Shown piece by piece: positions 1 through 5,636 of a stretch of DNA of 18,617 bases. The stretch lies in NCBI GenBank assembly GCA_018303895.1, contig JAGVXJ010000070.1, positions 1-18,617 on the forward strand, read 5' to 3'. The first letter of the stretch is position 1. Each line of letters begins with the position of its first letter. The notes beneath the pieces are model-generated. The model ran no database searches. It worked only from the letters and a program-made list of their open reading frames with translations, and was not told the origin of the DNA. The position numbers were made by a program, and so were the translations under genes. Source of the stretch: Candidatus Pacearchaeota archaeon (GTDB lineage Archaea; Nanobdellota; Nanobdellia; Pacearchaeales; GW2011-AR1).

Positions 1-67
1 AAATTAATTTTATTTTAGATTTTTAATATTTTTTATTTTGATTTTTCGAATTTCTATAAAGACAATT

Positions 68-77
68 TTTATAAATA
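68..77 (+). promoter_or_regulatory. TATA box of the MgtC-like gene
   Basis: TTTATAAATA is centred about 24 nt before the ATG at 97. That spacing puts the transcript start at or next to the ATG and argues for the third possible start codon over the TTG at 82 or the ATG at 88. Confidence 0.7.
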
Positions 78-96
78 CGTTTTGTCTATGTTGATT

Positions 97-546
97 ATGA
101 TTCAAGAGGTGTTTCTAGCTCACAAGGATATTCTTATTAAATTTGGGGTGACTTTCATTATTGCTTTTATTATTGGACTAGAAAGAGAATTAAGAGGAAA
201 ACCTTATGGCGTCAGAACGAGTTTGCTTGTTACCGGCGGAGCGATGATTTTTACTTATTTATCGTTGATGATGGACCCGAATGAACCGGCAAGAATTGCA
301 GCGCAGATTGTGACTGGAATTGGTTTTCTTGGTGCAGGAATAATTTTGGTAGACAAAAGTAATCATATTGCAAATTTGACGACGGCGGCAAGTATTTGGT
401 TTTCAGCGTCAGTAGGAATGCTAATCGGGTTTGGAGAATTTTTCATTGCAGTTGTTGGAATGATTTTTGCAGTTATCTCTGGAAGACTTCCAAGTTTGTG
501 GATGGAAAAAGAAATAAAGAAAACGGAAAGAAAAGTTTTAAAATAA
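97..546 (+). CDS. MgtC/SapB-family inner membrane protein
   Basis: The protein has 149 residues and looks like the membrane domain of the MgtC/SapB family, whose bacterial members act in magnesium stress and in modulating membrane ATPases. The sequence has the family core: a first helix ending in GLERELRGKPYGVRT, then a TGG turn, a glycine-rich helix with GIGFLGAGII, and an NLTTAASIW segment followed by a last hydrophobic helix. That makes about four membrane segments. The protein ends shortly after the fourth and lacks the C-terminal soluble domain of MgtC proper, which is usual for short archaeal members. I chose the ATG at 97 because it sits at leaderless spacing from the TATA box; starting at 82 or 88 would add only 3 to 5 residues. 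The substrate is not evident, and a general transport or regulatory role is inferred from the family. Confidence 0.85.
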   Translation: MIQEVFLAHKDILIKFGVTFIIAFIIGLERELRGKPYGVRTSLLVTGGAMIFTYLSLMMDPNEPARIAAQIVTGIGFLGAGIILVDKSNHIANLTTAASIWFSASVGMLIGFGEFFIAVVGMIFAVISGRLPSLWMEKEIKKTERKVLK

Positions 547-601
547 ATTTCAGAAAAAATATCCCGTCGGGAAAAATAAATCTCAAAAAATCTCCGAAAA
601 G

Positions 602-611
602 TTTATAAATA
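602..611 (+). promoter_or_regulatory. TATA box of tuf
   Basis: TTTATAAATA is centred 25 nt upstream of the tuf ATG, the best match to the archaeal consensus in the window. The tuf mRNA is predicted to be leaderless. Confidence 0.75.
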
Positions 612-631
612 TACTTTTTCAATAATTTCAC

Positions 632-1918
632 ATGGCTAAAACAAAACCAAATCTAAATGTTGTTTTCGTTGGGCACGTTGATGCAGGAAAATCAACTTGT
701 ATTGGTAGATTGATGTACGATTCAGGAATGATTCCAGAACAGCAAATGCAGAAATTGAAAGAGGAAGCTGCTAAATATAATAAGGCTGGTTTTGAATTCG
801 CTTACGTTATGGATAATATTAAAGAAGAAAGAGAAAGAGGAGTTACTATTGACTTATCTTACAAGAAACTTGTTACACAAAAATTCGAAGTTACAATCAT
901 CGACGCACCAGGTCACAGAGACTTTGTTAAGAACATGATTACTGGAGCTTCACAAGCTGATGCTGCTTTCCTTGTAGTTGATGTAATGAATGGGGTTCAG
1001 CCTCAAACAACAGAACATTTGTGGTTGTTAAGAACTATGGGTGTAAAAAATGTTGCTATCATCGTCAATAAAATGGATATGGGAAAGTATGAAGAGCCAA
1101 AATTCACAAAAGTTAAAGAAGATGTTTCAGCACTTTTGAAACAAGTTGGAATAAATCCAGAAACTACTTCTTTCCTTGCTGTTAGCGGACAAATGGGAGA
1201 TAATGTTGTTAAGAAATCAGACAAAATGCCTTGGTATAAGGGACCAACTATTTTAGAACAATTAGATATGTTCCCAATGCCTGAGCCACCTACTGGTTTA
1301 CCTTTGAGAATGCCGATTCAAGATGTTTATGAAATTACCGGAATTGGAACTGTTCCAGTTGGAAAGATTGAAACAGGAATTATGAAACCTGGACAAAAAG
1401 TTATAGTATTACCTGGAAGAACTGGAAAGGGTGTTCCTGGTGAAATTAAGACTGTTGAAATGCATCATGAAGCACTTCCTGAAGCTCAAGCAGGAGATAA
1501 TGTTGGAATTAATATCAGAGGAGTTGGAAAGAAAGATATTGCAAGAGGAGATGTTATTTGTGACGCTAGTTCACCGATTTCAATTGTTGAGGAATTCATC
1601 GCACAGATTGCAGTTATTAACCATCCAACGGTTTTAGCAAAAGGATATACTCCTGTTTTCCATATTCACACTGCTCAGGTTCCGTGTCAGTTTGTAGAAT
1701 TGATTGAACAGATTGATCCTAAGACTGGTCAAGTTATAAAACAGAATCCTGATTTCTTAAAGAATGGAGATGTTGCTAAAGTTAGAATAAGACCAATTGG
1801 AAACTTGTGTCTTGAAACTCAAAAGGCAAATCCTTACATGGCAAGATTCGCAGTAAGAGATGCTGGTGCAACTGTTGCAGCTGGTATGTGTATTGAGATT
1901 ACTAAGAAAAAGCAGTAA
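632..1918 (+). CDS. tuf: Translation elongation factor 1-alpha (aEF1A)
   Basis: This GTPase carries aminoacyl-tRNA to the ribosomal A site. At 428 residues it has the normal archaeal length. The G domain shows G1 GHVDAGKST (residues 14-22), the switch region with ERERGVTID (66-74), G3 DAPGHRDF (91-98) and G4 NKMD (146-149), followed by the two beta-barrel domains with the usual PLRMPIQDVY and ARFAVRDAGATVAAG stretches. It begins at its own leaderless promoter. The small gene 47 nt downstream is not rpsJ, so the common archaeal tuf-rpsJ pairing is absent here. Identification is by many family motifs and is secure. Confidence 0.98.
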   Translation: MAKTKPNLNVVFVGHVDAGKSTCIGRLMYDSGMIPEQQMQKLKEEAAKYNKAGFEFAYVMDNIKEERERGVTIDLSYKKLVTQKFEVTIIDAPGHRDFVKNMITGASQADAAFLVVDVMNGVQPQTTEHLWLLRTMGVKNVAIIVNKMDMGKYEEPKFTKVKEDVSALLKQVGINPETTSFLAVSGQMGDNVVKKSDKMPWYKGPTILEQLDMFPMPEPPTGLPLRMPIQDVYEITGIGTVPVGKIETGIMKPGQKVIVLPGRTGKGVPGEIKTVEMHHEALPEAQAGDNVGINIRGVGKKDIARGDVICDASSPISIVEEFIAQIAVINHPTVLAKGYTPVFHIHTAQVPCQFVELIEQIDPKTGQVIKQNPDFLKNGDVAKVRIRPIGNLCLETQKANPYMARFAVRDAGATVAAGMCIEITKKKQ

Positions 1919-1965
1919 ATAATTTTTAGGTGGTTGACTTTAGAGAATAGTTCTAAGGAATTAAA

Positions 1966-2238
1966 ATGAAAGAAATAGTATCAATTACATATGTTCTAAG
2001 TAGAAAAGAAGCAAATTTATTCTCGAATTTTTTAGAATCAAAAAAGTATAAAATAGTAAATAGTACAGCTGGAGGATGGCTTGTAGATTACATATATTCT
2101 AATGAACAAAATAAAAAACGCGACGGAGAAATGGTTTATGGTTCTGTTCGTAGTTCAAGACAGTTACACATTAAAGGAAAAAGCAAGTTGGAAAAAGATT
2201 TGGAAGAATTTAAAAAAAAGTTGATGGAAGAAAAATAA
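1966..2238 (+). CDS. Small hypothetical protein, 90 aa
   Basis: I do not recognise this family. The protein is soluble and mixed alpha/beta by eye: an N-terminal strand-helix segment (MKEIVSITYVLSRKEANLFS), a central part rich in Gly, Tyr and Ser, and a highly charged C-terminal helix full of Lys and Glu. It follows tuf by 47 nt on the same strand. No convincing TATA box sits at the leaderless distance, but AAGGA lies 6 nt before the ATG, so it may be translated from a tuf read-through transcript. Coding status rests on the open frame, the sensible composition and the absence of a competing frame. Confidence 0.65.
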   Translation: MKEIVSITYVLSRKEANLFSNFLESKKYKIVNSTAGGWLVDYIYSNEQNKKRDGEMVYGSVRSSRQLHIKGKSKLEKDLEEFKKKLMEEK

Positions 2239-2240
2239 AA

Positions 2241-2250
2241 TTTAAAAAGT
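2241..2250 (+). promoter_or_regulatory. TATA box of the 155-aa gene
   Basis: TTTAAAAAGT is centred about 25 nt before the ATG at 2270, the spacing seen across the window. It suggests a separate leaderless transcript. Confidence 0.55.
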
Positions 2251-2269
2251 AAATTAACCCCAAAATAAA

Positions 2270-2737
2270 ATGTTAAAACCAGACGAAATTGTTAAGACAG
2301 TAAATTTTATGAATTCTGTCGGCGCTTTGCGCGTGGCTATGGGAGAAGTTTCAAGAGAAGAATATCTTGCCCCAAAGAAAGTTAATCAAAGACAATCCAT
2401 AAAAAAAGAAGAATTAATTCGGGGATTAGAAAATCTTTTTAGTAATGTAGATGGATTACGGATTGATAATCTAAGAACTCGGGACCAAATTCCAGGAGCA
2501 ACTTATGATGTGACTTTTGATAATCCTGGAATATTCGACCCAAATTGCTGGGTTGGATGTAATTATTCTTCGGACGCGAGAGAGTTAATTATTATGTCAA
2601 AGGGTTTTCCTCTCCCAAAACAAATTGCAGATTATATTAATTCTAAATTTAAGAATTCAGAATTTACAACGGTACTTGGGCGGTTTTACACTTGGAAGGG
2701 GATTTTGCCAGAAGAAATTTTAGCATTGGGAAAATAG
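2270..2737 (+). CDS. Hypothetical protein, 155 aa
   Basis: No family is recognised. The protein is soluble, with an N-terminal helical half (about residues 1-65) and a second half with aromatic-rich strand-like segments around IPGATYDVTFDNPGIFD and CWVGCNY, ending in a helix and a short tail. No catalytic signature is obvious; the two cysteines in CWVGC are too few to define a metal site. It starts at its own TATA-positioned ATG and ends 8 nt before the kinase gene, so the two could share a transcript. The function is unknown. Confidence 0.65.
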   Translation: MLKPDEIVKTVNFMNSVGALRVAMGEVSREEYLAPKKVNQRQSIKKEELIRGLENLFSNVDGLRIDNLRTRDQIPGATYDVTFDNPGIFDPNCWVGCNYSSDARELIIMSKGFPLPKQIADYINSKFKNSEFTTVLGRFYTWKGILPEEILALGK

Positions 2738-2745
2738 TTTTTAGA

Positions 2746-3246
2746 ATGAAAAGATTAATTTTAATACGCGGGCCGATTTGTGCGGGTAAATCAACGACGG
2801 CAAGAGCTCTATTAGAAAATTTGGAAGAATCTAGTTTGGTTGACCAGGATTCTATAAAAAGAGCGATTGATTATCGAATGAGTTCTGATTGGCGAGACAA
2901 AATTGCTTTTGATACGACGTTATATTTAGCAAATTTATTGATGAAAGAGAAACGAGACATCATCGCAGACATTCATTCCTCAATTCATGGGCAATATGAA
3001 AGTTACAAAAAACTTGCTTCAAAAAATAATTACAATTTGTTTTCTTTTTTGCTTTATCCTCCACTTGAAGTTTGTCAGCAAAGAAGTAGGATTAGAGAAA
3101 TTCCCGATATAAAATATAAAATAACTGATGAAGATGTCGAAAGGTATTGGAAAAATCCGCATAAAGTTTTGGGAGAAACTGTTTTTGATAGTTCTGTGAT
3201 TAAAACTGAAGGAATAGTAAAAATAATACTGGAAATAATAAAATGA
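2746..3246 (+). CDS. P-loop kinase-like protein (AAA_33/zeta-toxin-like fold)
   Basis: The 166-residue protein opens with a strand and a Walker A loop, GPICAGKST (residues 9-17). It continues with a DQDSIKR segment like the second strand of small-molecule and nucleotide kinases, and an RSRIRE arginine-rich lid region. This pattern fits the broad AAA_33/cytidylate-kinase-like group of ATP-dependent kinases. The substrate cannot be told from sequence. An ATG 54 nt upstream is in frame but lies inside the preceding gene, and the chosen start puts the Walker A loop at the usual distance from the N-terminus. The stop overlaps the next start as ATGA, so this gene and the following one are probably translationally coupled. 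Confidence 0.75.
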   Translation: MKRLILIRGPICAGKSTTARALLENLEESSLVDQDSIKRAIDYRMSSDWRDKIAFDTTLYLANLLMKEKRDIIADIHSSIHGQYESYKKLASKNNYNLFSFLLYPPLEVCQQRSRIREIPDIKYKITDEDVERYWKNPHKVLGETVFDSSVIKTEGIVKIILEIIK

Positions 3247-3638
3247 AAACTCAAACAGAAGATTTTATTGAAATAATGGGAAAAATTTTCAAAGCGTGTA
3301 AGAAGAATCGCAAGCTTTTGACTGACGTCCCATGGAATTATGGGGTATGGAATGATGAACAAAGAGTTTATACTGCAGAAAGTTTAGAAATACTTTCAGC
3401 AAACCACTTATTTGATGATTTCCCAAAAATTTTTGGAATAACTCAAAAAGAGGGATGGGATGTTAGAGGATATATACAAACTGATGCAGGAAGAGAAGAT
3501 TATGAATTCGTAAAAGAATTGCATGAAGCATTTCCAGATATGCTAAATGATGAAAGAGAAGAATATATCACAGAAATAAATGAAAAAAGAGCAAAAAAAG
3601 GATTGCCTAAATTATTCTTTAATTCTCCAAAATCTTAA
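3243..3638 (+). CDS. Hypothetical protein, 131 aa, coupled to the P-loop kinase
   Basis: The family is not recognised. The start codon overlaps the kinase stop in an ATGA tetranucleotide, a classic sign of translational coupling, so the product probably works with or on the same pathway as the kinase. The protein is acidic and helix-rich, with aromatic-rich patches (VPWNYGVWNDE near residue 30, EGWDVRGYIQTD near 78) and a charged C-terminal helix. There is no signal peptide or membrane segment. Substrate or partner is unknown; linkage to the kinase is inference from the overlap. Confidence 0.7.
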   Translation: MKTQTEDFIEIMGKIFKACKKNRKLLTDVPWNYGVWNDEQRVYTAESLEILSANHLFDDFPKIFGITQKEGWDVRGYIQTDAGREDYEFVKELHEAFPDMLNDEREEYITEINEKRAKKGLPKLFFNSPKS

Positions 3639-3642
3639 AAAC
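3633..3642 (+). promoter_or_regulatory. Weak TATA-like element before the 19-codon ORF
   Basis: TCTTAAAAAC is centred 25 nt before the ATG at 3663 rather than before the larger gene at 3724. The match is weaker than the other boxes in the window. Confidence 0.35.
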
Positions 3643-3662
3643 TCTGTTTTCGGTGTCTTGCT

Positions 3663-3722
3663 ATGCTAAATAAGAATATGACGCACAGCGAGATAGAAAG
3701 TGTGTTGAGAAATTACAAGTGA
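3663..3722 (+). CDS. Possible 19-codon leader ORF
   Basis: The frame runs from ATG at 3663 to TGA at 3720-3722 and encodes 19 residues beginning MLNKNMTHSEIESVL. The ATG is at leaderless spacing from a TATA-like element. The stop is followed by one base and then the ATG of the next gene (TGA-a-ATG). It could be a translated leader that delivers ribosomes to the downstream start, or a chance frame in a leader. Too short to judge by composition. Confidence 0.3.
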   Translation: MLNKNMTHSEIESVLRNYK

Positions 3723-3723
3723 A

Positions 3724-4191
3724 ATGAAAAAATTTATTTATTTAAAGCTGGCAAGAATTTATGAAAAAAAAGGAATGTTTTTCGATGCGGCGAAATCATA
3801 CAGCAACGCGGCGATTTATTCACTCAAGGACGCTGAAAAAGGTTCTTTCTGTGTAAAAGAATGTGAGTCGTTGATAAGCGGTGGATTTTTTGAACACGTC
3901 GATAAAACTATCCAGAAAGGTTACGCGAATATGACTTCCGAAGAAAGAGCATGGATTTACAATAAAATAAAAGAACTTTATAGAAAACAAGCAGAAAATT
4001 ATGAAAGCCAGCTGAAACGAAGCAATGCAGTTCGGGTTTATGAAAAAATGCTTGAACTAAGACTTTCGGATTTTGAAAAAAAAGAAATCAAAGAAAGATT
4101 GATGGGTTTGTATGAAAAGTTAGGTAAGAAAAAGGAGTATATGATTAGTGGACAAAACGGACAGAGAAGAAAAACGCCTTGGATAAAGTAA
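3724..4191 (+). CDS. Helical-repeat (TPR-like) protein
   Basis: The 155-residue protein is almost wholly helical and reads as short tandem helix pairs. The first, about residues 4-36 (LARIYEKKGMFFDAAKSYSNAA), has the A/G/Y spacing of a TPR unit; a later one around residues 88-118 (AENYESQLKRSNAVRVYEKMLEL) is similar. TPR-like domains usually mediate protein contacts, and no catalytic motif is visible. No TATA box lies 25 nt before its ATG; transcription may start before the 19-codon frame just upstream, one base away. The partner is unknown. Confidence 0.7.
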   Translation: MKKFIYLKLARIYEKKGMFFDAAKSYSNAAIYSLKDAEKGSFCVKECESLISGGFFEHVDKTIQKGYANMTSEERAWIYNKIKELYRKQAENYESQLKRSNAVRVYEKMLELRLSDFEKKEIKERLMGLYEKLGKKKEYMISGQNGQRRKTPWIK

Positions 4192-4218
4192 TTTTACTAA
4201 AATTTTCTTTAGAAAGGA

Positions 4219-4228
4219 TTTATAAAAA
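4219..4228 (+). promoter_or_regulatory. TATA box of the 49-codon gene
   Basis: TTTATAAAAA predicts a transcript start near 4249, about 38 nt before the ATG at 4287. Unlike most genes in the window, this transcript would carry a leader. Confidence 0.6.
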
Positions 4229-4270
4229 GAGATAATTTCTAGGAATCAAATAAATAAAACTGAAGATAAA

Positions 4271-4277
4271 AAGGAGG
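4271..4277 (+). promoter_or_regulatory. Strong Shine-Dalgarno sequence
   Basis: AAGGAGG lies 9 nt before the ATG at 4287. It is the only full-strength ribosome binding site I found in the window, and it decides the start of the 49-codon gene. Confidence 0.7.
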
Positions 4278-4286
4278 AAAAGAAAT

Positions 4287-4436
4287 ATGAACAACAAATG
4301 CGAAATGAATATCCAAAGAGATTTGTTGGGAAGGATTAAAAGAATAACAACAAAAAATTGTAGCGATAAACAAGTAGACTCTGCACTTAAGAAAAGAAAT
4401 GTAAATCTTAGAGAAGTTAATTTAGTTAGAAACTGA
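4287..4436 (+). CDS. Small basic protein, 49 aa
   Basis: The frame starts MNNKCEMNIQRDLLGRIKR and ends at TGA 4434-4436. It is basic (many Lys and Arg) and likely helical, with two cysteines. Support comes from context: a TATA box about 25 nt before a predicted transcript start, then a leader with AAGGAGG at ideal spacing. A hydrophobic 78-codon frame runs antisense across it but has Leu/Phe-rich low-complexity composition and is a shadow. The family is not recognised. It precedes the HicB-like gene by 53 nt but does not resemble a HicA toxin, which would be a double-stranded-RNA-binding-like fold with a catalytic His. A nucleic-acid-binding role is only a guess from charge. Confidence 0.6.
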   Translation: MNNKCEMNIQRDLLGRIKRITTKNCSDKQVDSALKKRNVNLREVNLVRN

Positions 4437-4460
4437 ATAAAGACGTAAGAAAACAATGCA

Positions 4461-4470
4461 TTTATAAAAT
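4461..4470 (+). promoter_or_regulatory. TATA box of the HicB-like gene
   Basis: TTTATAAAAT is centred about 25 nt before the ATG at 4490, predicting a leaderless mRNA separate from the 49-codon gene. Confidence 0.7.
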
Positions 4471-4489
4471 TTTAATTCTCTCACTCTAT

Positions 4490-4684
4490 ATGGAAAACAA
4501 ATTATCTTGTAATGTTACGATTCATGAAGAATTAGTTGACAATAAAAAAATGTTTGTTGTTAATTGCGCTGAATTAGGGGTCAGCGACTTCGGGGAAACT
4601 GTTGATGAAGCATTGTCTAATCTTAAAACAGGACTTTCTCTTTTGATTGAAGAAGCCCCGGAAAAGGCTAAATTATTGGAATAA
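4490..4684 (+). CDS. HicB-like antitoxin-fold protein without a HicA partner
   Basis: The 64-residue protein matches the HicB antitoxin-like fold, a partial RNase-H-like domain that in type II toxin-antitoxin pairs binds HicA. Visible features are a first strand (CNVTIHEEL), a second strand MFVVNCAELGVSDFGET and a helix VDEALSNLKTGLSLLIEE, the usual pattern of an A-ELG--- turn followed by T-DEAL-N. There is no DNA-binding C-terminal extension. No HicA-like gene lies on either side, so this is an orphan; many archaea carry such solo HicB-like proteins. A regulatory or scavenged antitoxin role is inference. Confidence 0.75.
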   Translation: MENKLSCNVTIHEELVDNKKMFVVNCAELGVSDFGETVDEALSNLKTGLSLLIEEAPEKAKLLE

Positions 4685-4700
4685 ATTTCATCTCCGAAAA

Positions 4701-4710
4701 TTATTTAAAC
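4701..4710 (+). promoter_or_regulatory. TATA box of the H/ACA-like RNA
   Basis: TTATTTAAAC is centred 25 nt before position 4731, exactly where the closing stem of the downstream RNA begins. Confidence 0.6.
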
Positions 4711-4730
4711 CTCAATACTCTCTAAAAGAA

Positions 4731-4826
4731 GTGCCAACTGCTAGGGCATTCGTTCAGTAAGGTTTAACCGAGCCTGAAAGGGTAAACTAGGGTTGCGATA
4801 CTCTTGTAGTCTCCGTTGGTACATTT
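4731..4826 (+). ncRNA. Structured RNA resembling an H/ACA guide RNA
   Basis: A non-coding stretch, more GC-rich than its surroundings, begins at the predicted transcript start and ends in a T-tract. GTGCCAAC (4731-4738) pairs with GTTGGTAC (4815-4822). Taking GCCAAC/GTTGGT as the lower stem leaves an ACA at 4821-4823 directly 3' of it, as in archaeal H/ACA RNAs. A second stem, AGGGCATT (4743-4750) with GATACTCT (4797-4804), has one C-A mismatch and defines an internal loop; its base lies 16 nt before the ACA, matching the 14-16 nt rule. The apical stem GTTTA/TAAAC (4762-4766/4783-4787) ends in a loop with GA (4770-4771) and TGA (4775-4777), compatible with a K-loop for L7Ae. Those features are seen; guide function and target are inferred. 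It converges on the 3' end of the minus-strand gene. Confidence 0.5.
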
Positions 4827-5313
4827 ATTTTTTAAGAAATTTTTCGATATCTTCGAGACTTATTTTTAGATAAGTTTTCATCTGGTTCTTATTATCAAAT
4901 CTCATAAGAAAAGAATAATGGTGTGCATTAGATTCTTTTGTTAAAGTGCAAAAATAAATTCTGCCGTTCAATTTCAGCCCAAGTTCTTTTTCAAGAAAGT
5001 AAGTTAAAGACTTCCGAATATCATCTTCTCTCCCAGTAAAATCTCTACAAATGTTCAAAGAAATTTCTCCAGAAAGATTAAGTGACTTGAATAAATGATA
5101 TATCACAACACAATAAACTCTTATTTTCATATCAGATTTTCCTTTTTTAGAATTAGAATATTTATACATTCCCTGATTATACCTCGACAATAAAGGGCTG
5201 ATTAAACTCTCAGAAAACTTAAATCCTTTGATAATTTTGTCTCGATTGGCAACGCAAATTGTATAATCTTTGTTGAAAATATCTTCACCCGAAACATCAA
5301 TTTCAAATTCCAT
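4825..5313 (-). CDS. Hypothetical protein, 162 aa
   Basis: The family is not identified with confidence. The N-terminus MEFEIDVSGEDIF places two acidic residues on and after a first strand, and a later strand ISLNICRDFTGREDDI holds further acidic residues, after a helical segment VYCVVIYHLFKSL. That strand-acid, helix, strand-acid order recalls an RNase-H-like fold, but this is a guess from pattern alone. A basic C-terminal tail follows. The start is supported by a TATA element 25 nt upstream on the minus strand. Its 3' end meets the end of the H/ACA-like RNA, so the two transcripts converge. Confidence 0.65.
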   Translation of the reverse strand: MEFEIDVSGEDIFNKDYTICVANRDKIIKGFKFSESLISPLLSRYNQGMYKYSNSKKGKSDMKIRVYCVVIYHLFKSLNLSGEISLNICRDFTGREDDIRKSLTYFLEKELGLKLNGRIYFCTLTKESNAHHYSFLMRFDNKNQMKTYLKISLEDIEKFLKK

Positions 5314-5333
5314 ACTAAAAATAATTTATTGAA

Positions 5334-5343
5334 GTTTAAAAAG
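5334..5343 (-). promoter_or_regulatory. TATA box of the 162-aa gene
   Basis: Read on the minus strand the element is CTTTTTAAAC, centred 25 nt before the ATG at 5313. It directly abuts a perfect palindrome (5342-5359). Confidence 0.6.
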
Positions 5344-5359
5344 AAGTGGGGACACTTCT
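5342..5359. promoter_or_regulatory. Operator-like perfect inverted repeat between divergent promoters
   Basis: AGAAGTG-GGGA-CACTTCT is a perfect 7-bp inverted repeat with a 4-nt centre. It touches the TATA box of the minus-strand gene on one side and lies about 20 nt before the TATA box of the plus-strand RNA on the other. The position suits a dimeric regulator controlling one or both promoters; an RNA hairpin is less likely because the repeat lies upstream of both predicted transcript starts. Confidence 0.45.
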
Positions 5360-5376
5360 CAGACTTTCCCAAAACA

Positions 5377-5386
5377 TTTTTAAACC
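5377..5386 (+). promoter_or_regulatory. TATA box of the structured RNA/dnaG leader
   Basis: TTTTTAAACC is centred 25-26 nt before 5408, the first base of a 12-bp closing stem. Confidence 0.6.
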
Positions 5387-5407
5387 GCCTTTCCTATTCT
5401 TAATTAT

Positions 5408-5518
5408 TAGGAAAATATCCTTATTAGATTATTCACACTCACATTCACTTTCCCGACGGAAATCGGCCTTGTGTATTAGTACGAAACCAGAGCACTGGTT
5501 CTAAAAGATATTTTTCTA
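5408..5518 (+). ncRNA. Candidate structured RNA closed by a 12-bp stem
   Basis: TAGGAAAATATC (5408-5419) pairs along its whole length with GATATTTTTCTA (5507-5518), with a single G-U pair. The 5' strand begins at the transcript start predicted from the TATA box. Inside are CCGA-CGGAAA-TCGG (5453-5466), flanked by CAC/GTG (5446-5448/5471-5473), and a tight hairpin AACCAG-AGCA-CTGGTT (5485-5500). No open frame of note crosses it. It does not match the conserved loops of 5S rRNA, the SRP RNA helix 8 or RNase P core motifs as I know them. It could be an independent RNA or the first domain of a long dnaG leader, since no T-rich terminator separates it from dnaG. Function unknown. Confidence 0.5.
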
Positions 5519-5602
5519 TAATCAATGACAGAGTATTTTACTTTTTGGCATTGATTACTGAGTGAAAAACAAAATTTTCACTCCAATAAACCTTTAAGGT
5601 TT
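5519..5602 (+). promoter_or_regulatory. Tandem hairpins upstream of dnaG
   Basis: Immediately after the 12-bp stem come TAATCAATG/CATTGATTA (5519-5527/5549-5557, 9 bp), AGTGAAAA/TTTTCACT (5561-5568/5575-5582, 8 bp), and the palindrome AAACCTTTAAGGTTT (5588-5602). All are perfect. With the preceding RNA they make about 195 nt of nearly continuous secondary structure. They may belong to one long RNA or to the 5' region of dnaG. Confidence 0.45.
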
Positions 5603-5608
5603 AAAAAA
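5599..5608 (+). promoter_or_regulatory. Possible TATA box for dnaG
   Basis: GTTTAAAAAA predicts a start near 5629, which would give dnaG a leader of about 58 nt containing the 20-codon upstream ORF. There is no TATA-like sequence 25 nt before the dnaG ATG itself. Confidence 0.4.
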
Positions 5609-5636
5609 ATTAAACAAATGGAGAAAACAAAATAAA

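Noticed and set aside
562..572. TCCC-GTC-GGGA hairpin after the MgtC-like gene as a terminator.
   Set aside because: Only 4 bp with a 3-nt loop and no T-run follows; the shared TCCCGACGG at 5451-5459 on the other strand is too short to call a site.
4220..4456. Minus-strand open frame of 78 codons rich in Leu and Phe.
   Set aside because: It is antisense to a purine-rich leader and to the SD-driven 49-codon gene; its composition is the mirror of Lys/Glu codons, and it lacks a promoter at the usual spacing.
5453..5466. Possible SRP RNA helix 8 because of a GGAA in the loop of CCGA/TCGG.
   Set aside because: The flanking asymmetric and symmetric loop signatures are missing and the RNA is too short.
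5408..5518. Possible 5S rRNA because of the ~110-nt length and long closing stem.
   Set aside because: The conserved 5S loop sequences (CCCGAAC and GAUAAGC-type segments) are absent and the closing stem is AT-rich.
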